A stretch of DNA of 23,020 nt from a virus. Below are positions 1 to 6,949 of the stretch, piece by piece (position 1 is the stretch's first letter; every line of letters starts with the position of its first letter). The stretch lies in IMG/VR virus record IMGVR_UViG_3300042397_001717, positions 1 to 23,020 of that record. The stretch is one strand, 5' to 3'. The notes under the pieces are model-generated. The model was not told the origin of the DNA. It made no database searches and saw only the letters and a program-made list of their open reading frames with translations. Made by a program: the position numbers and the translations under genes.

Positions 1-197
1 TTCACTATTTGAAAAGTGTCTAGACCTTCTTGGTCTATTATTTGTTGAATATCTTTTGAGCTTGTTTTGTAACCATCTTCAGTCATAAATGTGTTTGGAT
101 TTGAATCTTCTGCAAATTTGCACCCAGCATAAAGCATACCATTTCGTCTATCACGAATGACATAGAAGAATTTGCTAGTATAAATAGTTTGAGGCAT
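1..197 (-). CDS. GIY-YIG family endonuclease, N-terminal part (runs off left edge)
   Basis: The visible 65 residues start at an ATG at 197 preceded by a good ribosome site (AGGAG, minus strand, 206-210). The gene is cut by the window edge. The pattern FFYVI, then an RRNGMLYAG segment (residues about 11-24), then YKTSSKDI and an EGLDTF stretch matches the GIY-YIG nuclease core: the first strand with its tyrosine, the second strand normally ending YIG (here YAG), and the following helix. Many phage GIY-YIG proteins with this Y-TSSK signature are free-standing homing endonucleases, so a selfish or DNA-cleaving role is the best guess. The catalytic arginine and glutamate of the family lie beyond or near the edge and cannot all be checked. 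It points away from the structural genes and has its own late-promoter box at 256-263. Confidence 0.7.
   Translation of the reverse strand, partial: MPQTIYTSKFFYVIRDRRNGMLYAGCKFAEDSNPNTFMTEDGYKTSSKDIQQIIDQEGLDTFQIV
179..186 (+). promoter_or_regulatory. Late promoter box TATAAATA for the packaging genes
   Basis: An exact T4 late-promoter octamer on the plus strand, about 90 bases before the first plus-strand gene at 277. It lies inside codons 4-7 of the minus-strand GIY-YIG gene. Start of transcription is expected about six bases downstream. An AT-only octamer can occur by chance, so position and the matching boxes elsewhere are the support. Confidence 0.5.
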
Positions 198-255
198 TGC
201 TGTAACTCCTTATCAGTTATAGAATAGGTGGGACTGCCATCCGTGACCTATAACT

Positions 256-263
256 TATTTATA
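256..263 (-). promoter_or_regulatory. Late promoter box TATAAATA for the GIY-YIG gene
   Basis: Read on the minus strand this is an exact TATAAATA, with about 50 bases to the ATG at 197 and a Shine-Dalgarno sequence in between. It faces the plus-strand box at 179-186, so the two predicted transcripts would overlap at their 5' ends. Confidence 0.5.
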
Positions 264-276
264 AAGAAAGTAACTT

Positions 277-372
277 ATGACTTGGCATGATCATTACATT
301 GCAGGACTAAAACTTGGATTCACAGAAGAAATGGCATGTCGTTATGCTGATTTCAAGATGAATAGAAAGTAA
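277..372 (+). CDS. 31-residue conserved-looking small protein
   Basis: A short reading frame from ATG at 277 to TAA at 370-372, four bases before the gp16 start, so probably co-translated with it. The protein begins MTWHDHYIAGLKLGFTEEMA and ends in a basic tail (RYADFKMNRK). The composition looks like a real folded mini-protein with an amphipathic helix, and I have an impression of similar tiny proteins next to terminase genes in other T4-like phages; no function is known to me. The ribosome site is weak (AAGAAAG). The tight spacing to gp16 and the upstream late box support it being real. Confidence 0.55.
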   Translation: MTWHDHYIAGLKLGFTEEMACRYADFKMNRK

Positions 373-375
373 ATT

Positions 376-783
376 ATGAGCAATGATCCAATTGCAGACA
401 AGTTAGGTTTATCTCCATTAGTATATTCTCCAGTAATAGAACACGAACCTCTAGTGATAGATAATAGTGCTGATGTAGAAAAAAGATTAGAAGTTGATAC
501 TGCTTATGCTAGAACAAATTTCTATCAAACTATAGAAACAGGAAATAGAGCATTAGAACTTATTGTGGATTTAGCCAATCAGTCACAATCTCCTAGAGCA
601 TTTGAAGTATTAGCTACTCTTATGAAAACTATAACTGATGCTAATAAAGAATTGGTTGATCTATCCAGAAAAGCAGTAGAAATAAATAAACCAGAACAGA
701 AAGTTCAACATACAACTAACCAGATGATCTTTAATGGATCAACTAAAGATTTGTTAGAGTTCATCAAGAAAAATAAGGAATAA
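376..783 (+). CDS. gp16: Small terminase subunit (T4 gp16-like)
   Basis: A 135-residue protein, shorter than T4 gp16 (about 164). Gp16 forms a ring that recognises or loads the DNA concatemer and regulates the gp17 ATPase during packaging. Here the core runs from about residue 42 to 105: a DTAYARTNFYQTIE segment followed by a long helical stretch with NQSQSPRAFEVLATL and then ANKELVDLSRKA, the paired helices typical of this family. The N-terminus is variable and the C-terminus ends in a lysine-rich tail. The call rests on this pattern plus its place before gp17. The start at 376 follows the stop of the 31-residue gene by three bases, with an AGAAAG ribosome site. An AATAAATA octamer lies inside it at 681-688. 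Confidence 0.85.
   Translation: MSNDPIADKLGLSPLVYSPVIEHEPLVIDNSADVEKRLEVDTAYARTNFYQTIETGNRALELIVDLANQSQSPRAFEVLATLMKTITDANKELVDLSRKAVEINKPEQKVQHTTNQMIFNGSTKDLLEFIKKNKE
681..688 (+). promoter_or_regulatory. Possible internal late promoter box AATAAATA
   Basis: The octamer lies within the 3' part of gp16, about 100 bases before the 49-residue gene and 430 before gp17. It reads as ordinary codons for E-I-N-K and may be chance, but no exact box lies in the gap just before gp17, so it is a candidate source of gp17 message. Confidence 0.2.
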
Positions 784-785
784 TA

Positions 786-935
786 ATGTTTGAAATGTTA
801 CTTTACATTGCTATCGGTATCTTTATCGGTTGGAATATTCCAGCACCTTCATGGTCAACTACAGTATTCAATTGGATTGGTAGCAAGATCAAAGGTCTTT
901 GGGACAAGTTTAATGATAAGCATTTGAAGATTTAG
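786..935 (+). CDS. 49-residue predicted single-pass membrane protein
   Basis: This frame begins at ATG 786, two bases after the gp16 stop, and ends with TAG at 933-935. Residues 1-16 (MFEMLLYIAIGIFIGW) are a hydrophobic segment able to span or insert in a membrane, followed by NIPAPSWS and an amphipathic, basic C-terminal helix with two tryptophans and several lysines. It has no signal-peptidase site that I can see. Small proteins of this shape beside terminase genes occur in other T4-like phages as far as I recall, without known function. It is most likely co-transcribed with gp16. Calling it real depends on the tight spacing and the coherent membrane-plus-basic-helix design. Confidence 0.6.
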   Translation: MFEMLLYIAIGIFIGWNIPAPSWSTTVFNWIGSKIKGLWDKFNDKHLKI

Positions 936-955
936 TTCAAATACTCTATAGACTC

Positions 956-982
956 CTTACCTACGGTAAGACCTACGGTCAG
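956..982 (+). repeat. Tandem 12-base repeat forming two small hairpins
   Basis: ACCTACGGTAAG at 959-970 is followed directly by ACCTACGGTCAG at 971-982, one mismatch. Each copy is a hairpin: CTTACC/GGTAAG around TAC (956-970) and GACC/GGTC around TAC (970-980). It lies in the 182-base gap between the 49-residue gene and gp17. No U-tract follows, so it is not a standard terminator. A packaging-recognition or regulatory role is only a guess. Confidence 0.45.
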
Positions 983-1049
983 ACTAGTTGTTTAGATATT
1001 AAATAGATTAGATAAACTTTAAACAGAATTAAAGATACTATTATTTTGT

Positions 1050-1071
1050 TTTGATAATTAATTATATCAAA
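1050..1071. promoter_or_regulatory. 22-base palindrome upstream of gp17 (operator-like)
   Basis: TTTGATA and TATCAAA flank an 8-base AT spacer, giving a perfect 7-base inverted repeat 46 bases before the gp17 ATG. It could be a dimer-binding operator or an RNA hairpin. The rest of the gap 936-1117 is AT-rich with no gene above a few codons. Confidence 0.35.
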
Positions 1072-1117
1072 CATATGGATGTATGTCAACCCCTAAAATG
1101 AAGTTATTAACAACAAA

Positions 1118-2728
1118 ATGCAGGAATCTCGTGGCTATTTAGGTAATGTAAACTTAAAGAAAAAAGGTACTACGATAGATTGGACTCCTGAGATGATACA
1201 GGAGTTCATTAAATGTTCGGAAGATCCTATTTACTTTGCTGAGAAATACATACAGATAGTCCATGTCGATCATGGTTTGATTCCTATAGAACTTTATGAT
1301 TATCAAAAAGAGATCATAGAAAAAACTACAAACAATAGGCGTGTTGCTGTTGTTACCAGTAGACAGGCAGGAAAAACAACTACAGCTGTTGTTATTATTC
1401 TACACTTTGCATTGTTCAATGATCATAAGACTGTTGCTCTTCTTGCTAATAAAGGAGATGCAGCAAGAGAAATACTTGATAGAGTTCAAATAGCTTATCA
1501 AGCATTGCCAAAGTGGTTACAGCAAGGTGTTGTTGAATGGAATAAAGGTTCTGTATCTTTTGAAAACGGTTGTAAGATACTAGCAGGTTCTACAAGTTCT
1601 TCTGCAATTCGTGGTAAATCTATTTCATTCCTATATATAGATGAGACTGCATTCGTTGAAAACTGGGATAAGTTTTTCGCATCTGTTTTTCCTACAATTT
1701 CATCTGGTAATACAACAAAAATATTATTAACTTCTACTCCTCAAGGTTTGAATCATTTCTTCAAAACGGTTGTTGGTGCAAGAGAAAAAAGAAATGGTTA
1801 TGAACTGATAGAAGTTCCATGGCAACGCGTGCCTGGTCGAGATGATGCATGGAAACAAGAAACTCTTGATGCTATGGACGGTGACACTGAAAAGTTTGCA
1901 CAAGAGTTTGATTGTGAGTTCCTTGGCAGTTCTGGTACTTTAATCTCAGGTGACGCTCTTAAAAGTTTAGTACACCAAACTCCTCTCCATCAAAAAAATG
2001 GCTTTAATATTTACAAGTATCCAGAACCAGGCAAACCTTATGCATGTGTTGTGGATGTCAGTAGAGGAAAAGGATTAGATTATTCTGCATATCACATTAT
2101 TGATGTGAGCAAAATGCCTTATGAACAAGTTGCCACATTTAGAGATAATCTAACACCGCCAGTAGACTTTGTTCAACTTCTTTACTCTACATTAAGAACT
2201 TACAATGATGCTAGTGTGTTGATAGAAGTAAATGATATTGGCGGACAAGTTGCAGATTTATTACATTATGACTATGAATATGAAAATATACTAAAAACAG
2301 ATACTGGTGGTTCTACTGGCAAAAAGATCTCTACAACTGGTAAAGGTGATCGTGGTGTTAGAACTACAAAGACAGTGAAAAATGTTGGTTGTTCTATCTT
2401 GAAGTTATTGATAGAACAAAAACAACTCATAATAAATGATTTTGAAACTATTAAAGAATTATCAACATTTTCGAGGAAACGAAATTCATACCAAGCTGAA
2501 GATGGTTGCCACGATGATTTGGCAATGTGTTTAGTTCTATTTGCTTGGTTATCAAATCAGAAATACTTTAAAGAAATGACTGACATAAATACTTTAATCA
2601 AGTTAAGAGAAAAAACAGAACTTGAAATAGAACAAACTATTCTACCTTTCGGTCTAAAGTATGATGCAAGTGATGAAATAAATAACACTGACGACGAATT
2701 CCGATATTCAGATTTCAATGCTTGGTAA
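1118..2728 (+). CDS. gp17: Large terminase subunit: packaging ATPase and nuclease (T4 gp17-like)
   Basis: A 536-residue protein (T4 gp17 is 610). It cuts the DNA concatemer and pumps DNA into the prohead through the gp20 portal. N-terminal ATPase: Walker A SRQAGKTT at residues 81-88, Walker B FLYIDE at 171-176 with D175 and the catalytic E176, and coupling motif TSTPQG at 205-210. C-terminal RNase H-like nuclease: D313 in CVVDVSRG with D321, E370 in VLIEVND, and HDDLAM with D466/D467, matching the three acidic residues of T4 gp17. The frame is closed by a stop at 1094-1096 and the first ATG is 1118, but no convincing Shine-Dalgarno precedes it; an ATT at 1106 is the only other nearby option. 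All catalytic residues are present, so it should be active. Confidence 0.97.
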   Translation: MQESRGYLGNVNLKKKGTTIDWTPEMIQEFIKCSEDPIYFAEKYIQIVHVDHGLIPIELYDYQKEIIEKTTNNRRVAVVTSRQAGKTTTAVVIILHFALFNDHKTVALLANKGDAAREILDRVQIAYQALPKWLQQGVVEWNKGSVSFENGCKILAGSTSSSAIRGKSISFLYIDETAFVENWDKFFASVFPTISSGNTTKILLTSTPQGLNHFFKTVVGAREKRNGYELIEVPWQRVPGRDDAWKQETLDAMDGDTEKFAQEFDCEFLGSSGTLISGDALKSLVHQTPLHQKNGFNIYKYPEPGKPYACVVDVSRGKGLDYSAYHIIDVSKMPYEQVATFRDNLTPPVDFVQLLYSTLRTYNDASVLIEVNDIGGQVADLLHYDYEYENILKTDTGGSTGKKISTTGKGDRGVRTTKTVKNVGCSILKLLIEQKQLIINDFETIKELSTFSRKRNSYQAEDGCHDDLAMCLVLFAWLSNQKYFKEMTDINTLIKLREKTELEIEQTILPFGLKYDASDEINNTDDEFRYSDFNAW

Positions 2729-2746
2729 CTCTGAGTTTTTCTAATT

Positions 2747-2754
2747 TATAAATA
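2747..2754 (+). promoter_or_regulatory. Late promoter box TATAAATA for gp18-gp19
   Basis: An exact T4 late octamer in the gap after gp17, 51 bases before the gp18 ATG. Transcription is expected to start near 2760. Confidence 0.75.
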
Positions 2755-2764
2755 AAATGAGATG

Positions 2765-2787
2765 AGTTTATCGTCCAATAATAAACT
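2765..2787 (+). other. 5'-terminal stem-loop in gp18 leader
   Basis: AGTTTAT (2765-2771) pairs with ATAAACT (2781-2787) around a 9-base loop. If transcription begins near 2760 the stem sits almost at the 5' end of the message and ends just before the ribosome site. Such 5' stems are known to stabilise messages; here that is inference. Confidence 0.4.
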
Positions 2788-2790
2788 GAA

Positions 2791-2796
2791 AAAGGA
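2791..2796 (+). promoter_or_regulatory. Ribosome binding site AAAGGA(G) fixing the gp18 start
   Basis: The strong AAAGGAG overlaps an in-frame GTG at 2797, so that GTG is too close to be used. It is well placed for the ATG at 2806. Confidence 0.75.
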
Positions 2797-2805
2797 GTGC
2801 ACATA

Positions 2806-4695
2806 ATGGCAGTCGGTTTAATGTCTCCAGGCATTGAAGTTCGTGAGATTGATCTCACTACAATTATTCCTTCAGTAGCTACAACAGAAGGTGCCATTGC
2901 TGGTACTTTTAAGTGGGGTCCTGTAGGAGAACCTATTCTAGTAACATCTGAAGTTGATTTAGTCAAAAGATTTGGCAAACCAAAGTTAAATTGGAATACA
3001 GAAACATTCTTTGTTGCTGCTGACTTTTTAGCTTATTCAGATGCTCTTTACGTTTCGCGTGCAAATGACGGTGCAATTGCATTCGGTGAAGTTCTAGATG
3101 CAGTAACAAATACTGATATTAAGGTATTTGAAGCTATTTACCCAGGTGATATGGGTAACTCTATTGAAGTTCATCTGTTTGATAATGCTGGTTATTACAC
3201 AAAGAACAAAAACTTTACAATGGAACTAGCAACAGTTGTTGGATTTAATGTCGGCGACGAGCTTACACAACCATCAACAGGTGGTGCATTAGCACGTGGT
3301 GCCATTGAATCAATTGATATTAAGAATAAGATTATTGAAGTCAGACCTTTGAATAATTTGGCTTTCATTAAGGATAATCTTATTACTCACGTACCTTCAG
3401 CATCTACATTCACACCATTTGCTATTGGTACTTTTGACTATACTGCATTTGTTGATACTGCTCCAGTTCTTGGCGACTATCACGTAGTTGTAGTTGATCG
3501 TATGGGTGTATTTACAGGAACTCCCGGTGGTATTCTTGAAGTATTCGAGAATCTTTCTATTGTTCCAGATGCAAAAACTGATGATGGCACAAGTCTTTAC
3601 TTTATAACTGCCATTAATCGTCGTTCATCTTACATTAGAGTACCAGAAACACTTGATAATCTTAGCGGTTGGCCAACATTCTTTAGTGGTTATCAATCAA
3701 TTAACTTATCAGATGGTACAGATGGTAATGGCGAAGACTCAATTTCTATGAGTGCTCTTCAAGATGCTTGGTATCTGTTTGAGTCTGCAGAAGACATTGA
3801 CATTTCAATTATTCTTGCAGGTAAAGCAAGACCAGCTATTCAGACTCCTGGTTCAAACCAAACATATATGGCTAACTGGCTCATCGACAACATTGCACAT
3901 AAGCGCAAAGATGTAGTTGTTTGTGTTTCACCAAATAAAGAAGCTGTAGTTGATAATAAGGGAAGTGAACTTCAAGACATCACAATCTTCAAGACTGGAA
4001 TGTATCCTGGTTCTGGTGTTGGTGTTCAAGTTGGTATCACATCTTCATCTTATGCTATTGTAGATACAGGTTACAAATATCGCTATGATCGTTACAATGA
4101 TACTTATGTTTGGGTTCCATTGAACGGTGATATTGGTGGTCTATTAGCACGAACTGATGATCTTACTGATCCATGGTGGTCTCCTGCTGGTTACAATCGT
4201 GGTATTCTTAAGAATGTTGTCAAGTTAGCTTACAATCCAGTTAGAACTTCAGAAAGAGATCAACTTTACAAGATGGGTGTAAACCCTGTCTTTATTCAGG
4301 TTGGTATTGGCCCGATGTTGTTTGGTGATAAAACTGCACTAATGAAACCTTCTGCTTTTGATAGAATCAATGTCCGCAGATTGTTTATTGTTCTTGAAAA
4401 GGCTATTGCAAAAGCATCACGTTACTTCCTCTTTGAGTTCAATGATGCATTTACAAGAGCACAGTTTATCAATTCCGTTGAGCCTTATTTGAGAGATATT
4501 CAAGGTAGACGTGGCATTTATGATTTCCACGTTGTGTGCGATGAAACAAATAACACAGCTGAAATCATTGATCGTAATGAGTTCATCGGCGATATTTACA
4601 TTAAACCTGCAAGATCAATTAACTTCATTCAACTTAACTTCATTGCTGTTCGTACTGGTGTTGAGTTTAGTGAAATTGTCGGCAGAACTGGTTAA
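2806..4695 (+). CDS. gp18: Contractile tail sheath protein (T4 gp18-like)
   Basis: A 629-residue protein (T4 gp18 is 659). Many copies wrap the tail tube and contract to drive it into the host. The N-terminus MAVGLMSPGIEVREIDLT is the hallmark start of T4-like sheath proteins: this extended strand links neighbouring subunits. A variable middle (about residues 95-250) matches the protease-resistant outer domains, and the last hundred residues, with RRLFIVLEKAIAKASRYFLF, TRAQFINSVEPYLRDIQ and a final GVEFSEIVG, are the conserved inner domain facing the tube. I choose the ATG at 2806 over the GTG at 2797 because of the ribosome site. It is followed 17 bases later by gp19, almost certainly on the same message. 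Confidence 0.96.
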   Translation: MAVGLMSPGIEVREIDLTTIIPSVATTEGAIAGTFKWGPVGEPILVTSEVDLVKRFGKPKLNWNTETFFVAADFLAYSDALYVSRANDGAIAFGEVLDAVTNTDIKVFEAIYPGDMGNSIEVHLFDNAGYYTKNKNFTMELATVVGFNVGDELTQPSTGGALARGAIESIDIKNKIIEVRPLNNLAFIKDNLITHVPSASTFTPFAIGTFDYTAFVDTAPVLGDYHVVVVDRMGVFTGTPGGILEVFENLSIVPDAKTDDGTSLYFITAINRRSSYIRVPETLDNLSGWPTFFSGYQSINLSDGTDGNGEDSISMSALQDAWYLFESAEDIDISIILAGKARPAIQTPGSNQTYMANWLIDNIAHKRKDVVVCVSPNKEAVVDNKGSELQDITIFKTGMYPGSGVGVQVGITSSSYAIVDTGYKYRYDRYNDTYVWVPLNGDIGGLLARTDDLTDPWWSPAGYNRGILKNVVKLAYNPVRTSERDQLYKMGVNPVFIQVGIGPMLFGDKTALMKPSAFDRINVRRLFIVLEKAIAKASRYFLFEFNDAFTRAQFINSVEPYLRDIQGRRGIYDFHVVCDETNNTAEIIDRNEFIGDIYIKPARSINFIQLNFIAVRTGVEFSEIVGRTG

Positions 4696-4712
4696 AGAAA
4701 GGCTGAATACAA

Positions 4713-5270
4713 ATGAGTTTTAATGTTAACACATTTAGATCACAACTTGAATTTGGTGGTGCAAAACCATCCTTATTCGATGTGACAATCTTAAATCCAG
4801 TAGCAGGCATCAATGATCAAAAGACAACATTTATGATCAAAGCTGCTTCTCTTCCGTCATCCACTCTCGGTGAGATTCCAGTTGCTTACTTTGGTAGAAC
4901 TATCAAGTTGGCAGGTGATAGAACATTCGAGCCGTGGGGTGTAACTGTTATCAATGATGAAGATTTTGCTGTAAGGAATGCCATGGAAACATGGTCCTCA
5001 TGGATGAATAGTCATGAAGGTAACATTCAGTTATTTGGCACTTCTTCTCCTGCTGCTTATAAAGCACAAGCTATTATTAATCAGTACGGAAAGAATGGTA
5101 ACGTCATCAGAACTTACAAGTTCCACGGATTGTTCCCCACTAATATTGAAGCCATTAATATGGCATGGGATTTGACTGATCAGATTGAAGAATTTGGCGT
5201 CACTTTCTCTTATGATTGGTGGACAGTTGAAGGTTCAACAGGTACTGCTGCAACAGGCTTAGGTATTTAA
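4713..5270 (+). CDS. gp19: Tail tube protein (T4 gp19-like)
   Basis: A 185-residue protein (T4 gp19 is 163). It stacks as hexamers into the inner tube of the contractile tail, through which DNA passes. The pattern SRPSLFDV-like start (here AKPSLFDVTIL), the KAASLPSSTLGEIPVAYFGR segment near residues 44-62, the AGDRTFEPWGVTVIND stretch, and a C-terminal FHGLFPTNIEAINMAWD region are typical of T4-like tube proteins and related to Hcp and gp54-type folds. It ends in a small Gly/Thr/Ala tail longer than in T4. Its start follows gp18 closely with an AAAGG ribosome site. A late-promoter octamer and a terminator-like hairpin lie directly after it, making it the last gene of the gp18 unit. Confidence 0.95.
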   Translation: MSFNVNTFRSQLEFGGAKPSLFDVTILNPVAGINDQKTTFMIKAASLPSSTLGEIPVAYFGRTIKLAGDRTFEPWGVTVINDEDFAVRNAMETWSSWMNSHEGNIQLFGTSSPAAYKAQAIINQYGKNGNVIRTYKFHGLFPTNIEAINMAWDLTDQIEEFGVTFSYDWWTVEGSTGTAATGLGI

Positions 5271-5271
5271 G

Positions 5272-5279
5272 AATAAATA
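5272..5279 (+). promoter_or_regulatory. Late promoter box AATAAATA for gp20
   Basis: The octamer starts one base after the gp19 stop and ends two or three bases before the hairpin at 5282. A start about six bases downstream would fall inside the 5' arm of that hairpin. Confidence 0.65.
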
Positions 5280-5281
5280 AG

Positions 5282-5309
5282 AAGAGAGGAGTAATATCCT
5301 CTCTTTATT
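5282..5309 (+). terminator. Rho-independent terminator-like hairpin after gp19
   Basis: AAGAGAGGA pairs with TCCTCTCTT over nine base pairs (5282-5290 with 5297-5305) around loop GTAATA, followed by a short T-rich run (TTTATT). It would end the gp18-gp19 message. Transcripts starting at the overlapping promoter would lack part of the 5' arm. Confidence 0.7.
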
Positions 5310-5311
5310 AA

Positions 5312-5316
5312 TGGAG
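5312..5316 (+). promoter_or_regulatory. Ribosome binding site TGGAG deciding the gp20 GTG start
   Basis: GGAG at 5313-5316 is eight bases from the GTG at 5325 and only four from an out-of-frame ATG at 5321 that leads to a 12-codon frame. The GTG opens the portal frame and is the likely start. Confidence 0.6.
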
Positions 5317-5324
5317 TCAAATGA

Positions 5325-6929
5325 GTGCGCATCTTTGGTCTGCAAATAACAAAAGCTGAAAATGAAAAAGAAGAAATCCGTTCATTTGCTCCTCCTCCAA
5401 ATGAAGATGGTGCAATAGAAATAGCACCTATTGGTGGTGTTTACGGAACTTACTTAGATTTAAGTGGACAAGCAAAAGACGAAGCTGAAATAGTCACACG
5501 TTATCGTTCTATGGAGCGAGATGCCACAGTTCGTCGAGCAATTGAAGACATAGTAAATGAAGCTATTGTTGTCAGTGAAACCGAAAAACCAGTTAAGATA
5601 GATGTATCTTCTACTCAATTGTCTGTTTCTTTAAGAAAAAGAATAGAAGATGAGTTTGATGGAATTCTAAAACTTCTTGATTTCTCCAATAAAGGTTATG
5701 ATATCTTTCAACGTTGGTATGTAGACGGTCGTTTGAAGTACCATGCAATGATTGATGAAAAAAGTCCTGAAAAAGGGATTAAAGAACTACGATATATTGA
5801 TCCAAGAAAGATCAGAAGAATAAGAGAAATTGTCAAGAAAAAGTTAGGTGATAATGTCGATGGGTTTGAGAAACTAATAAAGCAAGAATACTATATCTAT
5901 TCAGAAAAAGGTTTTGCAAAAAATGTAAAGAATGGTCAATCTTTTGATCCAACTGATAATGACATTAAAGGAATCCGTATAGCTAAAGATTCTATCGTTG
6001 ATGTAAATTCCGGTTTATATACAGAAGATAACTCACTTATTATCAGTCATTTAGACTCAGCTGTAAAGCCATTAAATCAACTTCAAATGCTAGAGAATGC
6101 ATCTATCATTTATCGTTTGGCAAGAGCACCAGAACGCAGAGTCTTTTATCTAGATGTTGGTGATTTGCCAAAAGCTAAAGCTGAACAGTATGTTCATGAT
6201 ATGATGACTAAGCATAAAAATAAGTTAGTCTATGACTCCACAACAGGTGAAGTTAGAGATGATAGACGTTTCATGACCATGTTAGAAGACTTTTGGTTAC
6301 CTAGAAGAGAAGGTGGTCGTGGTACTGAAATAACTACACTTCCTGGCGCTGCAAATTTAGGTGAAATGGACGATATTAATTATTTCAAGAATAATCTTTA
6401 TGAGTCATTAAATGTTCCATCATCCAGATTATCTACTGATTCTACTTTCAGTCTCGGCAAAACAAGTGAGATAACTAGAGATGAAGTAAAATTTGCTAAG
6501 TTTATTCTAAGACTTAGAAATAGATTTGCTATGTTGTTTGATGGTATCTTAGAGAAACAACTTGTTCTTAAGAAAATCTTGACCATGGAAGAATGGTTGG
6601 AAATTAAGAATGTGATAAGGTATAACTTCATTGAAGATAACCATTATCAAGAACTGAAAAGAATAGAGATTCTAAACGGAAGATTAGAAGCTTTAAGAAA
6701 TATCCAAGACTATGTTGGAATCTATTATTCCAAAGCATGGGTAAGAAAGAATGTTCTATTTCTTATGGAAGAAGAAATTGACGAGCTCGGTAAAGAAATG
6801 GAAGATGAAAAAATTACAGAACCACCGCCAGAACCGGATGGTGATGCTAATGATGATGGGTTTGCAGATAGACACGGCAAGTCTCTTCTCAATGGTGAAG
6901 AGAAAGTTTATGAAAATAAAAAGTTATAA
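5325..6929 (+). CDS. gp20: Portal vertex protein (T4 gp20-like)
   Basis: A 534-residue protein (T4 gp20 is 524). Twelve copies form the ring at one capsid vertex: it starts prohead assembly, docks gp17 during packaging and later joins the tail. Recognisable family stretches are RYRSMERDATVRRAIEDIVN (about residues 39-58) with NEAIV directly after it, the ELRYIDPRKIRRIRE region, LNQLQMLENASIIYRLARAP (about 250-270) leading into a RRVFYLDVGDLPK segment, and LPGAANLGEMDDINYFKNNL followed by a LNVPSSRL tunnel-loop region. The start codon is GTG. The stop TAA is embedded in the next late promoter box. The C-terminus is acidic and proline-rich. Family membership is clear from these stretches and from the gene order gp17-18-19-20. 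Confidence 0.96.
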   Translation: MRIFGLQITKAENEKEEIRSFAPPPNEDGAIEIAPIGGVYGTYLDLSGQAKDEAEIVTRYRSMERDATVRRAIEDIVNEAIVVSETEKPVKIDVSSTQLSVSLRKRIEDEFDGILKLLDFSNKGYDIFQRWYVDGRLKYHAMIDEKSPEKGIKELRYIDPRKIRRIREIVKKKLGDNVDGFEKLIKQEYYIYSEKGFAKNVKNGQSFDPTDNDIKGIRIAKDSIVDVNSGLYTEDNSLIISHLDSAVKPLNQLQMLENASIIYRLARAPERRVFYLDVGDLPKAKAEQYVHDMMTKHKNKLVYDSTTGEVRDDRRFMTMLEDFWLPRREGGRGTEITTLPGAANLGEMDDINYFKNNLYESLNVPSSRLSTDSTFSLGKTSEITRDEVKFAKFILRLRNRFAMLFDGILEKQLVLKKILTMEEWLEIKNVIRYNFIEDNHYQELKRIEILNGRLEALRNIQDYVGIYYSKAWVRKNVLFLMEEEIDELGKEMEDEKITEPPPEPDGDANDDGFADRHGKSLLNGEEKVYENKKL

Positions 6930-6932
6930 ATA
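6925..6932 (+). promoter_or_regulatory. Late promoter box TATAAATA for gp67-gp68
   Basis: An exact octamer that contains the gp20 stop codon (6927-6929), 17 bases before the gp67 ATG. Confidence 0.7.
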
Positions 6933-6949
6933 AAAGAAGGATTTACACT

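Noticed and set aside
936-1117. tRNA or group I intron in the gap before gp17
   Set aside because: No cloverleaf or intron core seen; gp17 is uninterrupted.
1098-1142. 14-codon frame overlapping the gp17 start
   Set aside because: No ribosome site and no recognisable leader-peptide features; likely chance.
2584-2684. NATAAATA octamers inside the gp17 gene (2584, 2677)
   Set aside because: Ordinary Ile-Asn and Asn-Asn codons; gp18 already has an exact box in its own leader. They serve to show the chance background.
2797-2805. GTG start three codons before the gp18 ATG
   Set aside because: It overlaps the Shine-Dalgarno sequence itself; the ATG at 2806 gives the standard MAVGL sheath start.
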